Below the pieces are notes generated by a model. That model was not told the origin of the DNA, searched no databases, and saw only the letters and a list, made by a program, of their open reading frames with translations. Of a stretch of 64,000 nucleotides of DNA, positions 22,695 through 33,631 are shown one piece after another. The translations under genes were made by a program, and so were the position numbers. How positions within the stretch are numbered: the stretch's first letter is position 1; each line of letters opens with the position of its first letter. Origin of the DNA: Actinostola sp. cb2023 (lineage: Eukaryota > Cnidaria > Anthozoa > Actiniaria > Actinostolidae); the NCBI GenBank assembly GCA_033675265.1, contig JAUJYZ010001592.1, positions 1 to 64,000 of the forward strand, in the 5' to 3' direction.

Positions 22695-23668
22695 GTATGT
22701 TTCATGTATAACTATGATAGTTACAAAAATGTATAACTTAATTATTATTATGGAAACATCGTAAACACATGATTTGATTGGAAGCTACATGTACATGTAG
22801 CTAGGTGTGCGTTATTCTTAAATAATAATATAATTAAGGTCTTTAATCAGGGAGCCCACTCACAATTATAGTGATTTTCAGTGAGGCCCTGCTTGGTATT
22901 ACTTAAAAACGTTCAAAGCAACAAGCGTCAAGTCAAGACCGAAGTGAATCTTGGTTTTGTGTTGACAAATTGTTAAATTACAATATTATTGTTTCCATAC
23001 GAGGACTACTTACAAAATATGAACATTTTCACATGTTTGTTTGCAAATCACACTTCGTTCCATAGAAAATACAATGTAGGTCTGATTTGAATAATTTTCC
23101 AACAAAAAAACAGCATTCACTTCAGTCTTGGCTTGACGATTGTTGTTTTGAACACAACAACGTATTTTGAAATAGGCTGGTGTATATAAATATGAAAAAC
23201 TATAGTTATTTCTGTGATGTAATATGTATTTTATAGACGCACAGCTGAGAGATATCAAAAGACCAGTTTCTGTTTCTCGTAAATAACTTTTATATTAACA
23301 ACTTTAAATTTCCTGGTGTCTAGCTAAGCCGGCATATGGAAAATGGATTTCAATGAAATTTTGGACGATGAACTCGACTAAAGAGTTAAATGAAGTCACT
23401 GAAAAAGAAGAGAAAAAGCACAGTACTAAACATGATAGTTTATTTTCGCACAAAATGAGTTATATGTAGTGGTATATAAGTATTAATAAAACAAGTAGAT
23501 GATGGATTTCTGTATTCTAGACAAATATACATATTATATACATATATTTTTTATTGATGGAGCATTAAACAAATTAAGGCTTTTCGGCAACAATATCACA
23601 CTTCTGAGGTCTTGATATCAGCATCAGCTGAAGGGTTTACACTGGCTAAAGATTAATTATTATTAATA

Positions 23669-23703
<35 letters not shown>

Positions 23704-26700
23704 GAAAATCTGTTGAATGCACTCGCATGCTGCTCATCCACTTGTAATCATCTGCAATATATATACAAGACACCTATGTTCTCTTCCCCTACCTCAGTGT
23801 TGGTCAGTTATGGTTTGTGATGGTTTGTACTATCTGAGGCTATACATCTACAAGCATCAAGAGTGCCACTTCCGGTACGCGCGCAATGCATTATGAGATT
23901 ATTACAAAGGAAAAGTGAGCACCAAGTGAGCAAAAACATAGCTTGTGTCTAGAATTGGTGCTCGCTTTTCCTTTGTAATAATCTCATAATGTATTGCACG
24001 CTTACCAAAAGTCTGGAACTCTTGCTGCTTGAATACATTGAATTTCAATCCCAAACAGCAACATTGAAAGGGGGAGGGGGATCTAGACTCAGGAATTCAT
24101 GCATTTTAATACTCATGGGATTGCAGCTTTACTGAAAGACCTCTGGCATGCATTATTTTTGTCTAGAACAAAGAAATCCATCATCTATTTGTAAATAATG
24201 TACATTGTGTAAGGATTTTTTTTTTAGCAAATGAAATAATTGCGATTGATCTGTTTATCAGGTCCACCATCTTTACCTGAGCTTGAGGTTCGTATCCATC
24301 AGACATCAGTAACGTTGACCTGGTCAAAACCTGACGAAAATGGAGGTGAAATAATAAAATACACAATCCACAAGAAAGTCATTGGAATGGATGGCAGTTT
24401 GTCAAAGATAGACGTGACTGCTACATTGTTCACATACACGGTAGAAAACCTTGATCCAGGAAAGAAGTACAGTTTTATTGTTACTGCATGGAATAAAGAT
24501 GGAGAAAGCCTACAAGATGATAGTAAAGCAGAGACTGTGACTATACCTGTTGAAACTACTACTACACCCACTACTACACCCACTACTATAACTCTTGGTA
24601 AGAATAAACAATTGTTCAATTAGCCATTACCAGAACGAGCAGGGTACTGGGAACGAGTTTATTAGAATTAATGCAATTACGAAATTAATTAATGCAATGT
24701 TTGATGCGATTTGAGCAAATTCTGTCGGAATTATAAACTTTTGAAATTGTGTTGTCCAGCCAAAATAATAGGGACCCCAAGCATCGAGGACGGAATGGAC
24801 GACGACGACTTCAGAGAAACAACAGCGTTAATTACAACATTCAATATCTTCTTGTTGGAATGTTTGAAATGAGCTCGATTTTGTCTTAACTCCAGTCGTT
24901 GAGAGCTAAACTACGACGTGAAATGCTTATGTTTGACGACGCAAAGAGAACGAGAACGTCAGCTCGTTATCTGTGCAGATAGTGGTTTCAGTCAACCGGA
25001 CCACAAAAAGACGATATCATTCGTGAAAGGCGGCGCAAATTTAGTGAAAACACGGAATATGAAGCAATTATGAAAACAATATACGACAAAACACTTTATT
25101 CGAACTTCGTCGTCCTCGACGTCGTCGTCCTGGTGCTTAAGGTCCTTAATGTATGGTTTGGCTGGACAACGTCAAAAATTTACTGAGTTTGTATGGGAAA
25201 ATAGACGTCTTTGATGCCCTCTAGCATCGTCAATATTAAGCCCGCGAAGTTCACAAAACTTTCCAGACTAGCTAAGTTTGATTTGCTCTCTCAGGAAATG
25301 AAGCCCATTTTTGCTAGTTTCTTATTCATTTGAATTAGTTATACGGACTTGGTCCCGGTCCCCTGCTCGTTTAGGTAATTGTTTAATTATACAAGAACTT
25401 CTTTGGTCAATGTCTGTAATGCCTTGAAGTACGAAACAACAAATAAATGAAATCTAAACGAGTGGAAGATTGAGTTCGACAATCCATAGATGCTTTGCGA
25501 TCACGATTCGAATCCAGTCTTCCACACGTTTAGGTAAAGGCAAGAGTAAATGAGGTAAGAGAAGGAATCCCTGGTACCCCATCATGTCGCCGTTGGAAAA
25601 CACGAAATTGCAAGAGCAAACATCACCAAAACCTTGAAGCACCAGGCATAGTTTGGTCCTGATGAAAATTTAATTCAAGAACAAGCATCTCCATATTCGG
25701 CCCTTTAAAAAATGAATCTACAGAATCGTCTCAAGTGTCCCAAATTCACAATAATTTCAGTCAAATCCACAAAGGATCGATAACTTGGTAAAATTCTTTA
25801 TTGAATTTTTGAAGTTAAAATTTGTAAAATGCTCGAGAAAGTTGAGAAGATTTTCTTCGCTCACTTCACTCAATTTTGACTTTTCATCAAAGCCGTGCGT
25901 AACGGCCTCCGCGACCTCGCCTTATATGATCTGACCAATCACGTTAATTCCGTTTCCAAAACAGATTGAGTTCTAAAAATATAAATAACGGCGATATAAT
26001 GGGTCAAGAGCCCAATACGGGAGATTACTTCTCTCACCTCATTCTATCTTGGTAATGGCAAATATACCTGCATCTGATAACGTTGTGTTTGGTGGTTTTC
26101 GTGTTTTGTTACCTAGGTTACACAAACAGTTCTTTATGCACGTCAGCTGACCATCAAAAGGGATATAGTACATGTAAGTACAAACACTTGAAATATTAAA
26201 CTCAATCAAAATGTTTCTGTACATAGGCTTCATGCATTAGTTTAATGTAATAACTTGAAATATTCTATTGATGTGAGCACTGTACGTCCTTGACATATTA
26301 ATTAATTCATTTCTTAATTAAAATAATCCTTCAACTACTGTCCATTTATGGTCATGTGGTCGTTGATCTCTTTTTATCGCTCTCTAAAATGAACGAGCTT
26401 TGATATCACTGAATCATTGCGAACACATTTGTTAGAAAACTATTGTGATTTTACGATCCATTGAAAACTACAAACAGCACATTGATTAGTCAGATAGAAA
26501 TCTGTAATAATGAACAAATGGCAGAAGACACTCATGTTTAGCGGGATAATCCAACACATTGACAGATAACCAGATATAGATGTACCGTTCTGTTCCTATC
26601 AGGTGCTACGGTAGTTGGTGTGGGCTCAACTTTCCTCGCAGTGTCTTTACTATTCAACATACTGCAGCTGGTGTTGTACATTTGGAGAAACGTGAAAAGA

Positions 26701-29700
26701 ACAAAGTCACAGTCCAGGTAACTTTGATTTCAAATAACTTGGCCGTGCATCACTTTGGTCAAAACACATGCATAGATGACGTCAAAACGCGTTAACAATA
26801 ACTAATAATAATACAAAGAAGTGCATTGTGGGAGATGAGCCACGTGACTCTTGTTCTTGCCATGTTGGAGAGGCTTTTGTGAATCGTTAACACAATCTAT
26901 TGAAAACAAAACAAGCTAACAAAATGGCTGCTCGCTCTTATCCATCAGTACTGTATTATAATCACATACAACTCTCTGCCCATGTTACACACGACATGTT
27001 GTTTTGAATATGTGGCTTTCCTTTGTTTAGACTTAATTTTATTAATTCTCTTTTATTAGGAAAACTCCTACCGATTCAGTTTATGATGTGAGTATCATTG
27101 TATGTATGTACCTGTAAGTTGATTGGTTAAACTAAAACATACATTTATAGTCGTTGTTCTTGTTTTCTTTACAAAATTCCAGTGTTGATCGCAAGAAAAT
27201 CATACTCGTCTAATTTACTATCCCAATCAAAACCCGTGCACCCTCCAACCTCAAAACAAAACCAACAACCATATGTTGTTTGTCGCGTGCTCGCTGAAGA
27301 CTGCACGGATATTTTATTAGAAGAATCAGTCTAGGAAGAGCCTCATAGACAAAAGTCATATATAATAACTATAATAAAGGAGAGTGAGTACGAGCATCCA
27401 TAGGATGAAAAACCTCTGCGTGCTCGTTACGATATTCAACGAGGAAAATCCCCAGCCCCATGGACCTCACTCTCCGACCTGCTGGGCTCGGTCGAAAACT
27501 AAATCCCTAAAGCTCTCGAAACAGAGAGCATATTGTCTAAATTGTCCTTAATATAGCCATCTTTGGCATTCTCGCTGGACCATCTTCCGTGTCTCTTAAA
27601 AAGTCTATCGGGAATACCCGCATTCGCCGCAGCAGAGGCTCCACCAGCTCTCAAACTATGAACTCCTATAGTGGAAACGTCTGTAAAGTCTTTGAAGGCG
27701 TCCCTGATAAGCTCCCTCACTCTCGTATAACTGATGCTTTGTTGGCGAAGTTTGGAAGACGAGGCAGGCGGAGAAATCGCTCGAAATAAAGGCAAATCAT
27801 CATCCAAGTTGATATCAGCTGCGCCAATATAGAGTTCCAAGGTTTTAACGGGGCACGTGACCAGGTCGGATCGAGCAATCGTCACCCATGCACCTTCGCG
27901 CAGCTGGTCTGTCTTGGACGATTCGACGAAAATTCTACAAAAAGAAGAGGAAAACTTCACGTCACATGCCCTAATTTTAACCAAATCACTGAAACGAAAA
28001 AATCCCGCGTAACCTATTAAACACAAGGCTACAGTTCTTAAATCAATCAAGGAAGGACACTTATCTTTGGTTTTTGACTCAACCAACATCTTCAGCATCT
28101 CTGCTGTAATAGGTTCGTTTTTGAGTTTTGGTCTTCCCAAAATTCTTTGAGAGGCAGAGCACATAGACGAGACTAGAGGATGGGAAGAAATCTTCGAAAG
28201 GCCTCCCAACTGCAGCGCCCAGTCGATGCTGTAGACTGCATTAAGAATAGGTGAGGCAGACGTAGCACCTTGAATAAGGACATTGGAGATAAACTGCCAC
28301 CAAAAATGGATTAGCTGGAAACGCACAAACATGATTTACACTACACCACCGCTTCCAACGCTTGAAACCTGATAAGTAGGTCCTCACGGTACCGCTGGCC
28401 TTGGAGGCAACAACTGATTCTTTTACGCGTTTGGCTGTCTCTTGAAGATGATCTGGAATTGCAGCGCTGAACTCCTTCCTGCCACATACAAGACTGAAAC
28501 ACATCTGAAAAACACAAAAACTTGCAACAACATTAACACGCTAATCACAAAGATTCAGTATGGAAAAAATAAATTGAAATAAAATAAAATAAAATAAAAA
28601 TCCCTCCTATTGAGGAGCAAGGGCAACGAAGTCAACTACAAGGAAGGGGAATTTAACATTCAAAAAGGTTTATTGGCACTTCAATCCCATTTTACTTCAA
28701 GTTTACGGGCACATACCGTCCCAATCCTACGATAATATTTGCGGGCACATCACGTCCCAATATCACTGCAATTTATAGGCACATCACGTCCCTACGGGCA
28801 CATCACGTCCCAATTATTACATAACATTAACGGGCACATCACGTCCCAATATCACTGCAATTTATGGGCACATCACGTCCCTACGGACACATCACGTCCC
28901 AAACATTACATAACATTAACGGGCACATCACGTCCCAATATCACTGCAATTTTATGGGCACATCGCGTCCCTACGGGCACATCACGTCCCAATTTTACTT
29001 AACGTTAACAGGAATACCATATTCCAATTTAATTTAATATAAATGGGCACAACACGACCCTTTAAACGGTCAATTACAATTTATCTCTCTCTGAAGATAC
29101 AAAAGTTACCAATTTGGAAACAGGGCACAGATCGTCCCAACCATTCAGCAAAAAATTGCATTCCTTGGAAAACACTGAAACAAAGAGAACAAAACAAAAT
29201 TGTAAACAATCAAACATCAAAGAGTCCATCAAAATTTAAGACGTTCAGTCTCCAGAAGAGAGCACCAAGAGGACACACCCTTAAACAAACGACCCTTAAA
29301 TACCTTTATAGAATCCCAAGGGGAACAGCACATACCGACGAGAGCATATTTTTTCTCTAATTTTCAAAACGAGAAAAAATTCATATAATAAAATGATGTT
29401 AATGATTTACAGAACGTAGTTGAGATGGTTACAACGTCACCTTCGTCTAGTGCAGCATTACATGTACCACCATCAAGCCAACCAAGTGTTGAGTACGAAT
29501 CTGTTCAACCTTCTCATGTCCAGCCACACACACCAAACACGTCATGTCAGTATGAAATACCAGGAAATCCAGACAACAGACAGACCAATCAAGATCCTGG
29601 TCATTATCAACAGCTCGACCCAGCGACCAAAACATCACAACACGGTGATCCAACAGGAATGTACGAACCTCTTCGTTCAAAACAAATGGACGTCAGCAAT

Positions 29701-29760
29701 AGTGAACCAAATACGTATCAACCGTTACGTAACCGTCATACTGAGTATCAAAACGTATAG
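22425..29760 (+). CDS. Receptor copy B: FN3-FN3-stalk-TM-tyrosine tail, 5' exons missing
   Basis: Mirror of copy A on the plus strand. Exons: 22425-22694, 24262-24597, 26603-26717, 27060-27087, 29413-29760. The same 364-residue partial product is predicted, with no frame-breaking difference from copy A. Candidate poly-A signals lie at 30238 and 30366. The first exon needs a phase-1 partner upstream, yet 19092-22424 holds only the minisatellite and unrecognised sequence. The two copies are therefore head to head with their 5' halves missing. Copy C's Ig exons end in phase 1 and would splice in frame to such an FN3 exon, suggesting one gene family with architecture signal-Ig(n)-FN3-FN3-TM-tail. 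Confidence 0.8.
23851..24025. mobile_element. Hairpin MITE, right arm
   Basis: Mirror of 14088-14262. The matching (ATT)n microsatellite is at about 23668-23704. Confidence 0.75.
24262..24597 (+). CDS. Copy B exon: fibronectin type III domain 2 plus Thr/Pro stalk
   Basis: Mirror of 13516-13851. The FN3 fold residues and the TTTTPTTTPTT stalk are unchanged. The acceptor is CTGTTTATCAG and the donor GTAAGAA. Confidence 0.9.
24751..25170. mobile_element. MITE with GTTGTCCAGCC ends, right arm
   Basis: Mirror of 12943-13362, in the same intron of copy B. The rest of that intron (24598-24750 and 25171-26602) shows no further exon. Confidence 0.7.
26603..26717 (+). CDS. Copy B exon: transmembrane helix
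   Basis: Mirror of 11396-11510, encoding ATVVGVGSTFLAVSLLFNIL and the rest of the membrane helix, then the basic RNVKRTK anchor. Acceptor TTCCTATCAG and donor GTAACT. Confidence 0.82.
27060..27087 (+). CDS. Copy B 28-nt microexon
   Basis: Mirror of 11026-11053 with donor GTGAGT. It supplies the Tyr of the YDNV motif at the junction with the tail exon and restores frame. Confidence 0.72.
27499..28504 (-). pseudogene. Tyrosine recombinase, frameshifted copy (right arm)
   Basis: Mirror of 9610-10614. One extra G near 28278-28279 (AAGGACATT against AAGACATT) breaks the frame after about residue 76. The front piece (28504-28241) goes out of frame after VYLQC, while the catalytic part (through 27499) remains open and identical. 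All catalytic residues are retained, but a full-length protein cannot be made unless the extra base is a sequencing error. Confidence 0.85.
28694..29003. repeat. 90-bp minisatellite, right arm
   Basis: Mirror of 9111-9420, reading GGGCACATCACGTCCC on this strand, again next to the recombinase start. Confidence 0.75.
29413..29760 (+). CDS. Copy B terminal exon: tyrosine-rich cytoplasmic tail
   Basis: Mirror of 8352-8699 with an identical translation and the same six internal Tyr motifs. It ends EYQNV-stop at 29758-29760. The exon start is fixed by the TTTACAG acceptor at 29406-29412 and by phase 0 from the microexon. Confidence 0.82.
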   Translation, partial: NVVEMVTTSPSSSAALHVPPSSQPSVEYESVQPSHVQPHTPNTSCQYEIPGNPDNRQTNQDPGHYQQLDPATKTSQHGDPTGMYEPLRSKQMDVSNSEPNTYQPLRNRHTEYQNV

Positions 29761-29917
29761 ACTTATTCCAACGTAAACAATACGTCTTTACGTAGCCATA
29801 AGTAATGAACGTTACGTAACCGTCATACTGAGTCTCAAAGCGTATAGATGGCTTATTCCAAAGTAAACAATACGTATTTACGTAATGGCCACACTTTCAA
29901 TCTAGCCCTACACACAC
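29712..29917. repeat. Tandem duplication of the gene end and start of 3' UTR, copy B
   Basis: Mirror of 8195-8400. The second copy, read in the coding frame, would again encode LRNRHTE-S-Q-S-V followed by a stop, so the C-terminal eleven codons are present twice, the second time in the UTR. Confidence 0.75.
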
Positions 29918-30420
29918 GGAGGGCTTTACACTGTATACTACTGAGCTAACTGATAAATGTTGCTGGACAAAAAAATGCTTTAGCTGTTTTAACGAGAACA
30001 GCAAAACTCCTTATGCCACAAGTAAAACATCACCAGCACAGCAACAAGAAACAGAAATTGTTTACCAAATATATCACAACCAATTAAGAAAAGTATTGAA
30101 AACTCGAACAGGAGGCATTTGCAAACACTTTCATTAAGCGATAGACTAGATGTGTATGAATATTTGTAAATATTAAAATATTGTATGAGAAGGGAAAAAG
30201 AACAGGGGGCAGCCATTCACCAACGGATTTTTTATTGAATAAACTATTTCACAAATTAGATGTTCCAAAAGAAACAAAAGCGAACCCTTATACATTCCAA
30301 CAACATTTTTGATGTGCTACTTTGTGATTAAAGAGAAATTGGTTGTAAATTATGAAGGTTCAATCAATAAAATCCTTTGAAAGAAAAAAAGGCTCAGTTT
30401 CTTGCACTCTCTAATCTAAT

Positions 30421-30553
30421 CTCTGTCATCCACCGAAGCTTCTACCGAATTTGCACCGAATCTGATGACGTCATCGTCCACCGAATATGACGTCATCCAC
30501 CGAAGGGTCCACCGAATGTTATCCACCAAATATAACGTCTCCCTCCACCGAAT
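30421..30553. repeat. TTCGGTGGA/CRE repeat cluster, right arm
   Basis: Mirror of 7558-7690, read here as TCCACCGAA with TGACGTCA. It lies just after the candidate poly-A signals of copy B (AATAAA at 30238 and 30366). Confidence 0.6.
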
Positions 30554-30860
30554 AAAAACTAGGATAATTCCATCTCTACTATACTACTGACAGCTTTCAA
30601 AAGAACCGATGAACAAACCAAGAGCATATAACCAAATAACATGCATGTGATATATCAAACCCGAGCGCGAGTACGGGATGGTGGGAGGGGAGGATGGGGA
30701 GGATGGGGACGAACCCATGGAGGAAGCCAGGGACGGGAGTGGTCGTACTTGCCGACGACCACCTTCAACGCCGGGATATCTAACGTCCACAATATTTGTG
30801 TTTTCTTCCCTAAGCTTATGTTAAAAATATGACCAATTCATTACTGCATGCTTCAAGCTG

Positions 30861-31076
30861 ATGTTGAACTCCCTCCACCAACTAATCCAAACGTACCTAC
30901 ACGATATGTTCATTCCTTGTAGCACAGAATATAATCTTAGAAATTCTGACAGAAAACTTGCAATGCCCAAGCATCACACAAAGTATCTAAAACGTAGTTT
31001 TAGCTACAGCGGGGCTCAAATATGGAACAACCTACCATCATGGATAAGATACCTGGACTCCATTGGGCAATTCTAA
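30861..31076 (+). pseudogene. LINE RT C-terminal fragment, right arm
   Basis: Mirror of 7035-7250 with identical translation. The same 5' truncation point and stop show that the LINE insertion predates the duplication. Confidence 0.8.
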
Positions 31077-31210
31077 AAGGGAAATTGAAATAAATCAGAC
31101 ACTCTGAACATCATGATCAGACTTCCACACGGCAATCATGTAAATAGTATGCATATATAAATATAGATATTTTTTTGTACAGTCATTTGCAAAAATTCTG
31201 GCCGCTAAGA

Positions 31211-31420
31211 AATATCAATATATCAATATATCGGTTGCATTATGGGTAATTAAATAATCGAAAATTCCCCTTAAAGCGGGTTAACGCCAGCAAAGTTGGT
31301 AGAAATAATTAGTATAATGTTTATTTTAGTCTTACGTTTGTATTTTGCTTCATTTAATAAGTTAGGAAACTCAAAATAGTATTATTTAATTACCCATAAT
31401 GCACCCTATATATTGATATT
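31211..31420. mobile_element. Small MITE, right arm
   Basis: Mirror of 6691-6900 with the same inverted termini (ATTACCCATAATGCA and complement). Confidence 0.65.
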
Positions 31421-31958
31421 ATAGGTAAATTCATTGGATGACGAGGGAATTCCACGCGTTGAATTCACGAGAAAAGGCGATATCGCACAAGTCGCGAAAT
31501 CGTTCAAATTTTCTCAACTGACGTTTTTTGCTGTCTTTCAATCCGATCAGAGAGCTGCCGCTTGAATGAGAAGCTGAACAGTTCAAATTTTCACAGGACG
31601 TCGACATTGATGGATTTGTTAACTACGTTCCTTGAATGCTAATGATTCTCAGCGACAAAAGATTTCAGACAAATACATATTTATCGATAAACAGAGCCAG
31701 AGGTAATCGCTCTGATTCAGTAATTGTGAAGCTACATCCAGTACATGCACAACTACAACAACTGAACAAGTCAAAGCCGGCAGCCGAGCGACAAGCAAAG
31801 CCAACTGGATAATTTGCAGTTTTGTATGATTTTGGCCATATTACAGGTACAGATTTTGTGTATAAAATTCTGTATTAAAGGTGTATAAAATTCTGTATTA
31901 AATTGGACTATTGTTGTTGTTTATCTATTGGCTTCTATCAGATTGTAGTTGTTGCTGG

Positions 31959-32334
31959 AGCCGGTTAAGGCGCTGTTACACGTAACGTTTTTTCGTGCAA
32001 CGCGAAAAAAATTGTTGCAGGTTGCAAGAGCGTTTTTTACGTGTAACATCCCCTGCGCGACTACTTTTTTTCGTTTTTTTGTTGCACGAAAAGTAGAACT
32101 AGCTTCTACTTTCTGCAACAATTTTTTCAAAAATTTGCGTGTAACATGGGTCCATGCAACTTGTCTCGCGCCACAACTAGAGCGAACGAGTCGATCACTG
32201 AGAAAGGGAGAACTTACAACATAATAAAAACAGACCAAAACACAAGACAAGTTGCTAACGAAAATTGTACGTGTGACATGGTGGCCTGCAACCTGCAACA
32301 ATTTTTTTCGCGAGACGAGTTGCACGAAAAACTG
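31959..32334. repeat. Foldback MITE cluster (right arm)
   Basis: Mirror of 5775-6150. A small difference near 32060 shifts the short open frames relative to the left arm, as expected of non-coding sequence. Confidence 0.55.
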
Positions 32335-32509
32335 TCATGACTTGTACTTCGTGGTCTCTTTCTTAAACTTAGGTGAAAGTTTTGTAAATAAATAAATTAT
32401 TATCTCGCTGAGAAATTTCAATAATTATCAGTGCATCGATCTGGAGTATCATTCATTCAGAAGATTATTAATTTTAGCTTGCAAGGTATACGTTTTAAGG
32501 TGCGGTAAT

Positions 32510-32831
32510 ACGGGCAACAAAATCGTGCAACTTGTCGCGCAACATTGTTGCGTTGCAAGTTGCAAAGCAATGTTTCTCGTATTACCATCGTTCGCGCAAG
32601 TTGTCGCGCAACACATTTTCGTGTTGCAGGTTGCAAAACTTTGTTGCACAAAGTAGAAGCTCTTTCTACTTCATGCAACAAAGTTTTGCAACCTGCAACA
32701 AATGACCGAAAATTTAATTTGTTGCGCGACAAGTTGCACGAACGATGGTAATACGAGAAACATTGCTCTGCAACTTGCAACGCAACAATCTGTAAATGTT
32801 GCGCGACAAGTTGCACGATTTTGTTGCCCGT
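32510..32831. mobile_element. Foldback MITE nested in the transposon's terminal repeat (right arm)
   Basis: Mirror of 5278-5599, with the same boundaries and AT duplication. The empty-site equivalent in this arm is at about 36695-36705. Confidence 0.8.
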
Positions 32832-33293
32832 ATAGATGATCTCACAAATTTAGTAACCGCGCCTCTCGTGCGCACTAGAGCGAGGCTTATTATGCAAACA
32901 AACAAACACACGTGATCTGTCGAGCGAGTACATTGAAACTCTTCTAGTGAAAGTTTTTGGCGTTTTTACTACATTTTCATCAGCTTTTCATTCATCCGAG
33001 ATTTGTGATTGTTTACGTACACATCATGGATGTATGTACTGAGAAAGATATGTGTAAAAGCGACAAAAATGTCAGGCAATCCTTTTTACAACGTCCTCGT
33101 CCCGTCTTACAACGTCCTCGCCGGCAAAAGTTTGAAAAAAGGTCAAAAGCTACGTGAAATGATGTGAAAAAAGATAGATGATCCATAACAGCTGAAACAC
33201 TGAAGTATGTAAAAGAGGAAATTTCCACAGATCAAGTCCGAGCCCGAGGTGAGCTGAAATGTTATAATATCGTTCTGGAAGTTTTGGAATCCA

Positions 33294-33631
33294 GGTGATG
33301 ATTTGATGGCTGATAAAGGTTTTCAAATAAGAGAACCTTAATTAATTTACTGGGCCCACTTGGTGTAAAGCTCAACATACCTATTTTCCTAGAGGACAGA
33401 ATGCAGTTTACTACTGATCAAGTAATTATTAATCAAAGGATTGCATCGCAAAGAAAACACGTTGAAAGGTACAGCACGCGTGTTTCGTATTCTGAGAATG
33501 GGATTAGTAGAATAAAAAAGTTTGCAATTTTTGATAGGTCTATTCCAATTACAATGCATGGCTCAGCTAATCAGATATTTACAATATGTAGTTTTCTTGT
33601 AATGTTTCAAGATCCTATAATTTCTGTGTAA
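33294..33631 (+). pseudogene. DDE_Tnp_4 (Harbinger-type) transposase C-terminal relic (right arm)
   Basis: Two frames join into a recognisable transposase tail. At 33294-33335 the frame reads GDDLMADKGFQIRE, matching the D-x-G-F block around a catalytic Asp. From about 33350 a second frame reads LLGPLGVKLNIPIFLEDR, then QRIASQRKHVER, then ISRIKKFAIFDRSIPIT. The last pieces correspond to the RIAS-HVER-GRIK-FRI signature at the C-terminus of DDE_Tnp_4 proteins. HVER and RIKKF are separated by about ten extra residues, and a frameshift lies between the two blocks, so it is dead. No upstream DDE residues or THAP/Myb domain could be traced. Confidence 0.65.

Noticed and set aside
26580..26795. 71-codon frame starting MYRSVPIRCYG over the TM exon
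   Set aside because: It runs through the acceptor and donor; the phase-1 frame gives a proper transmembrane helix and joins both neighbours.
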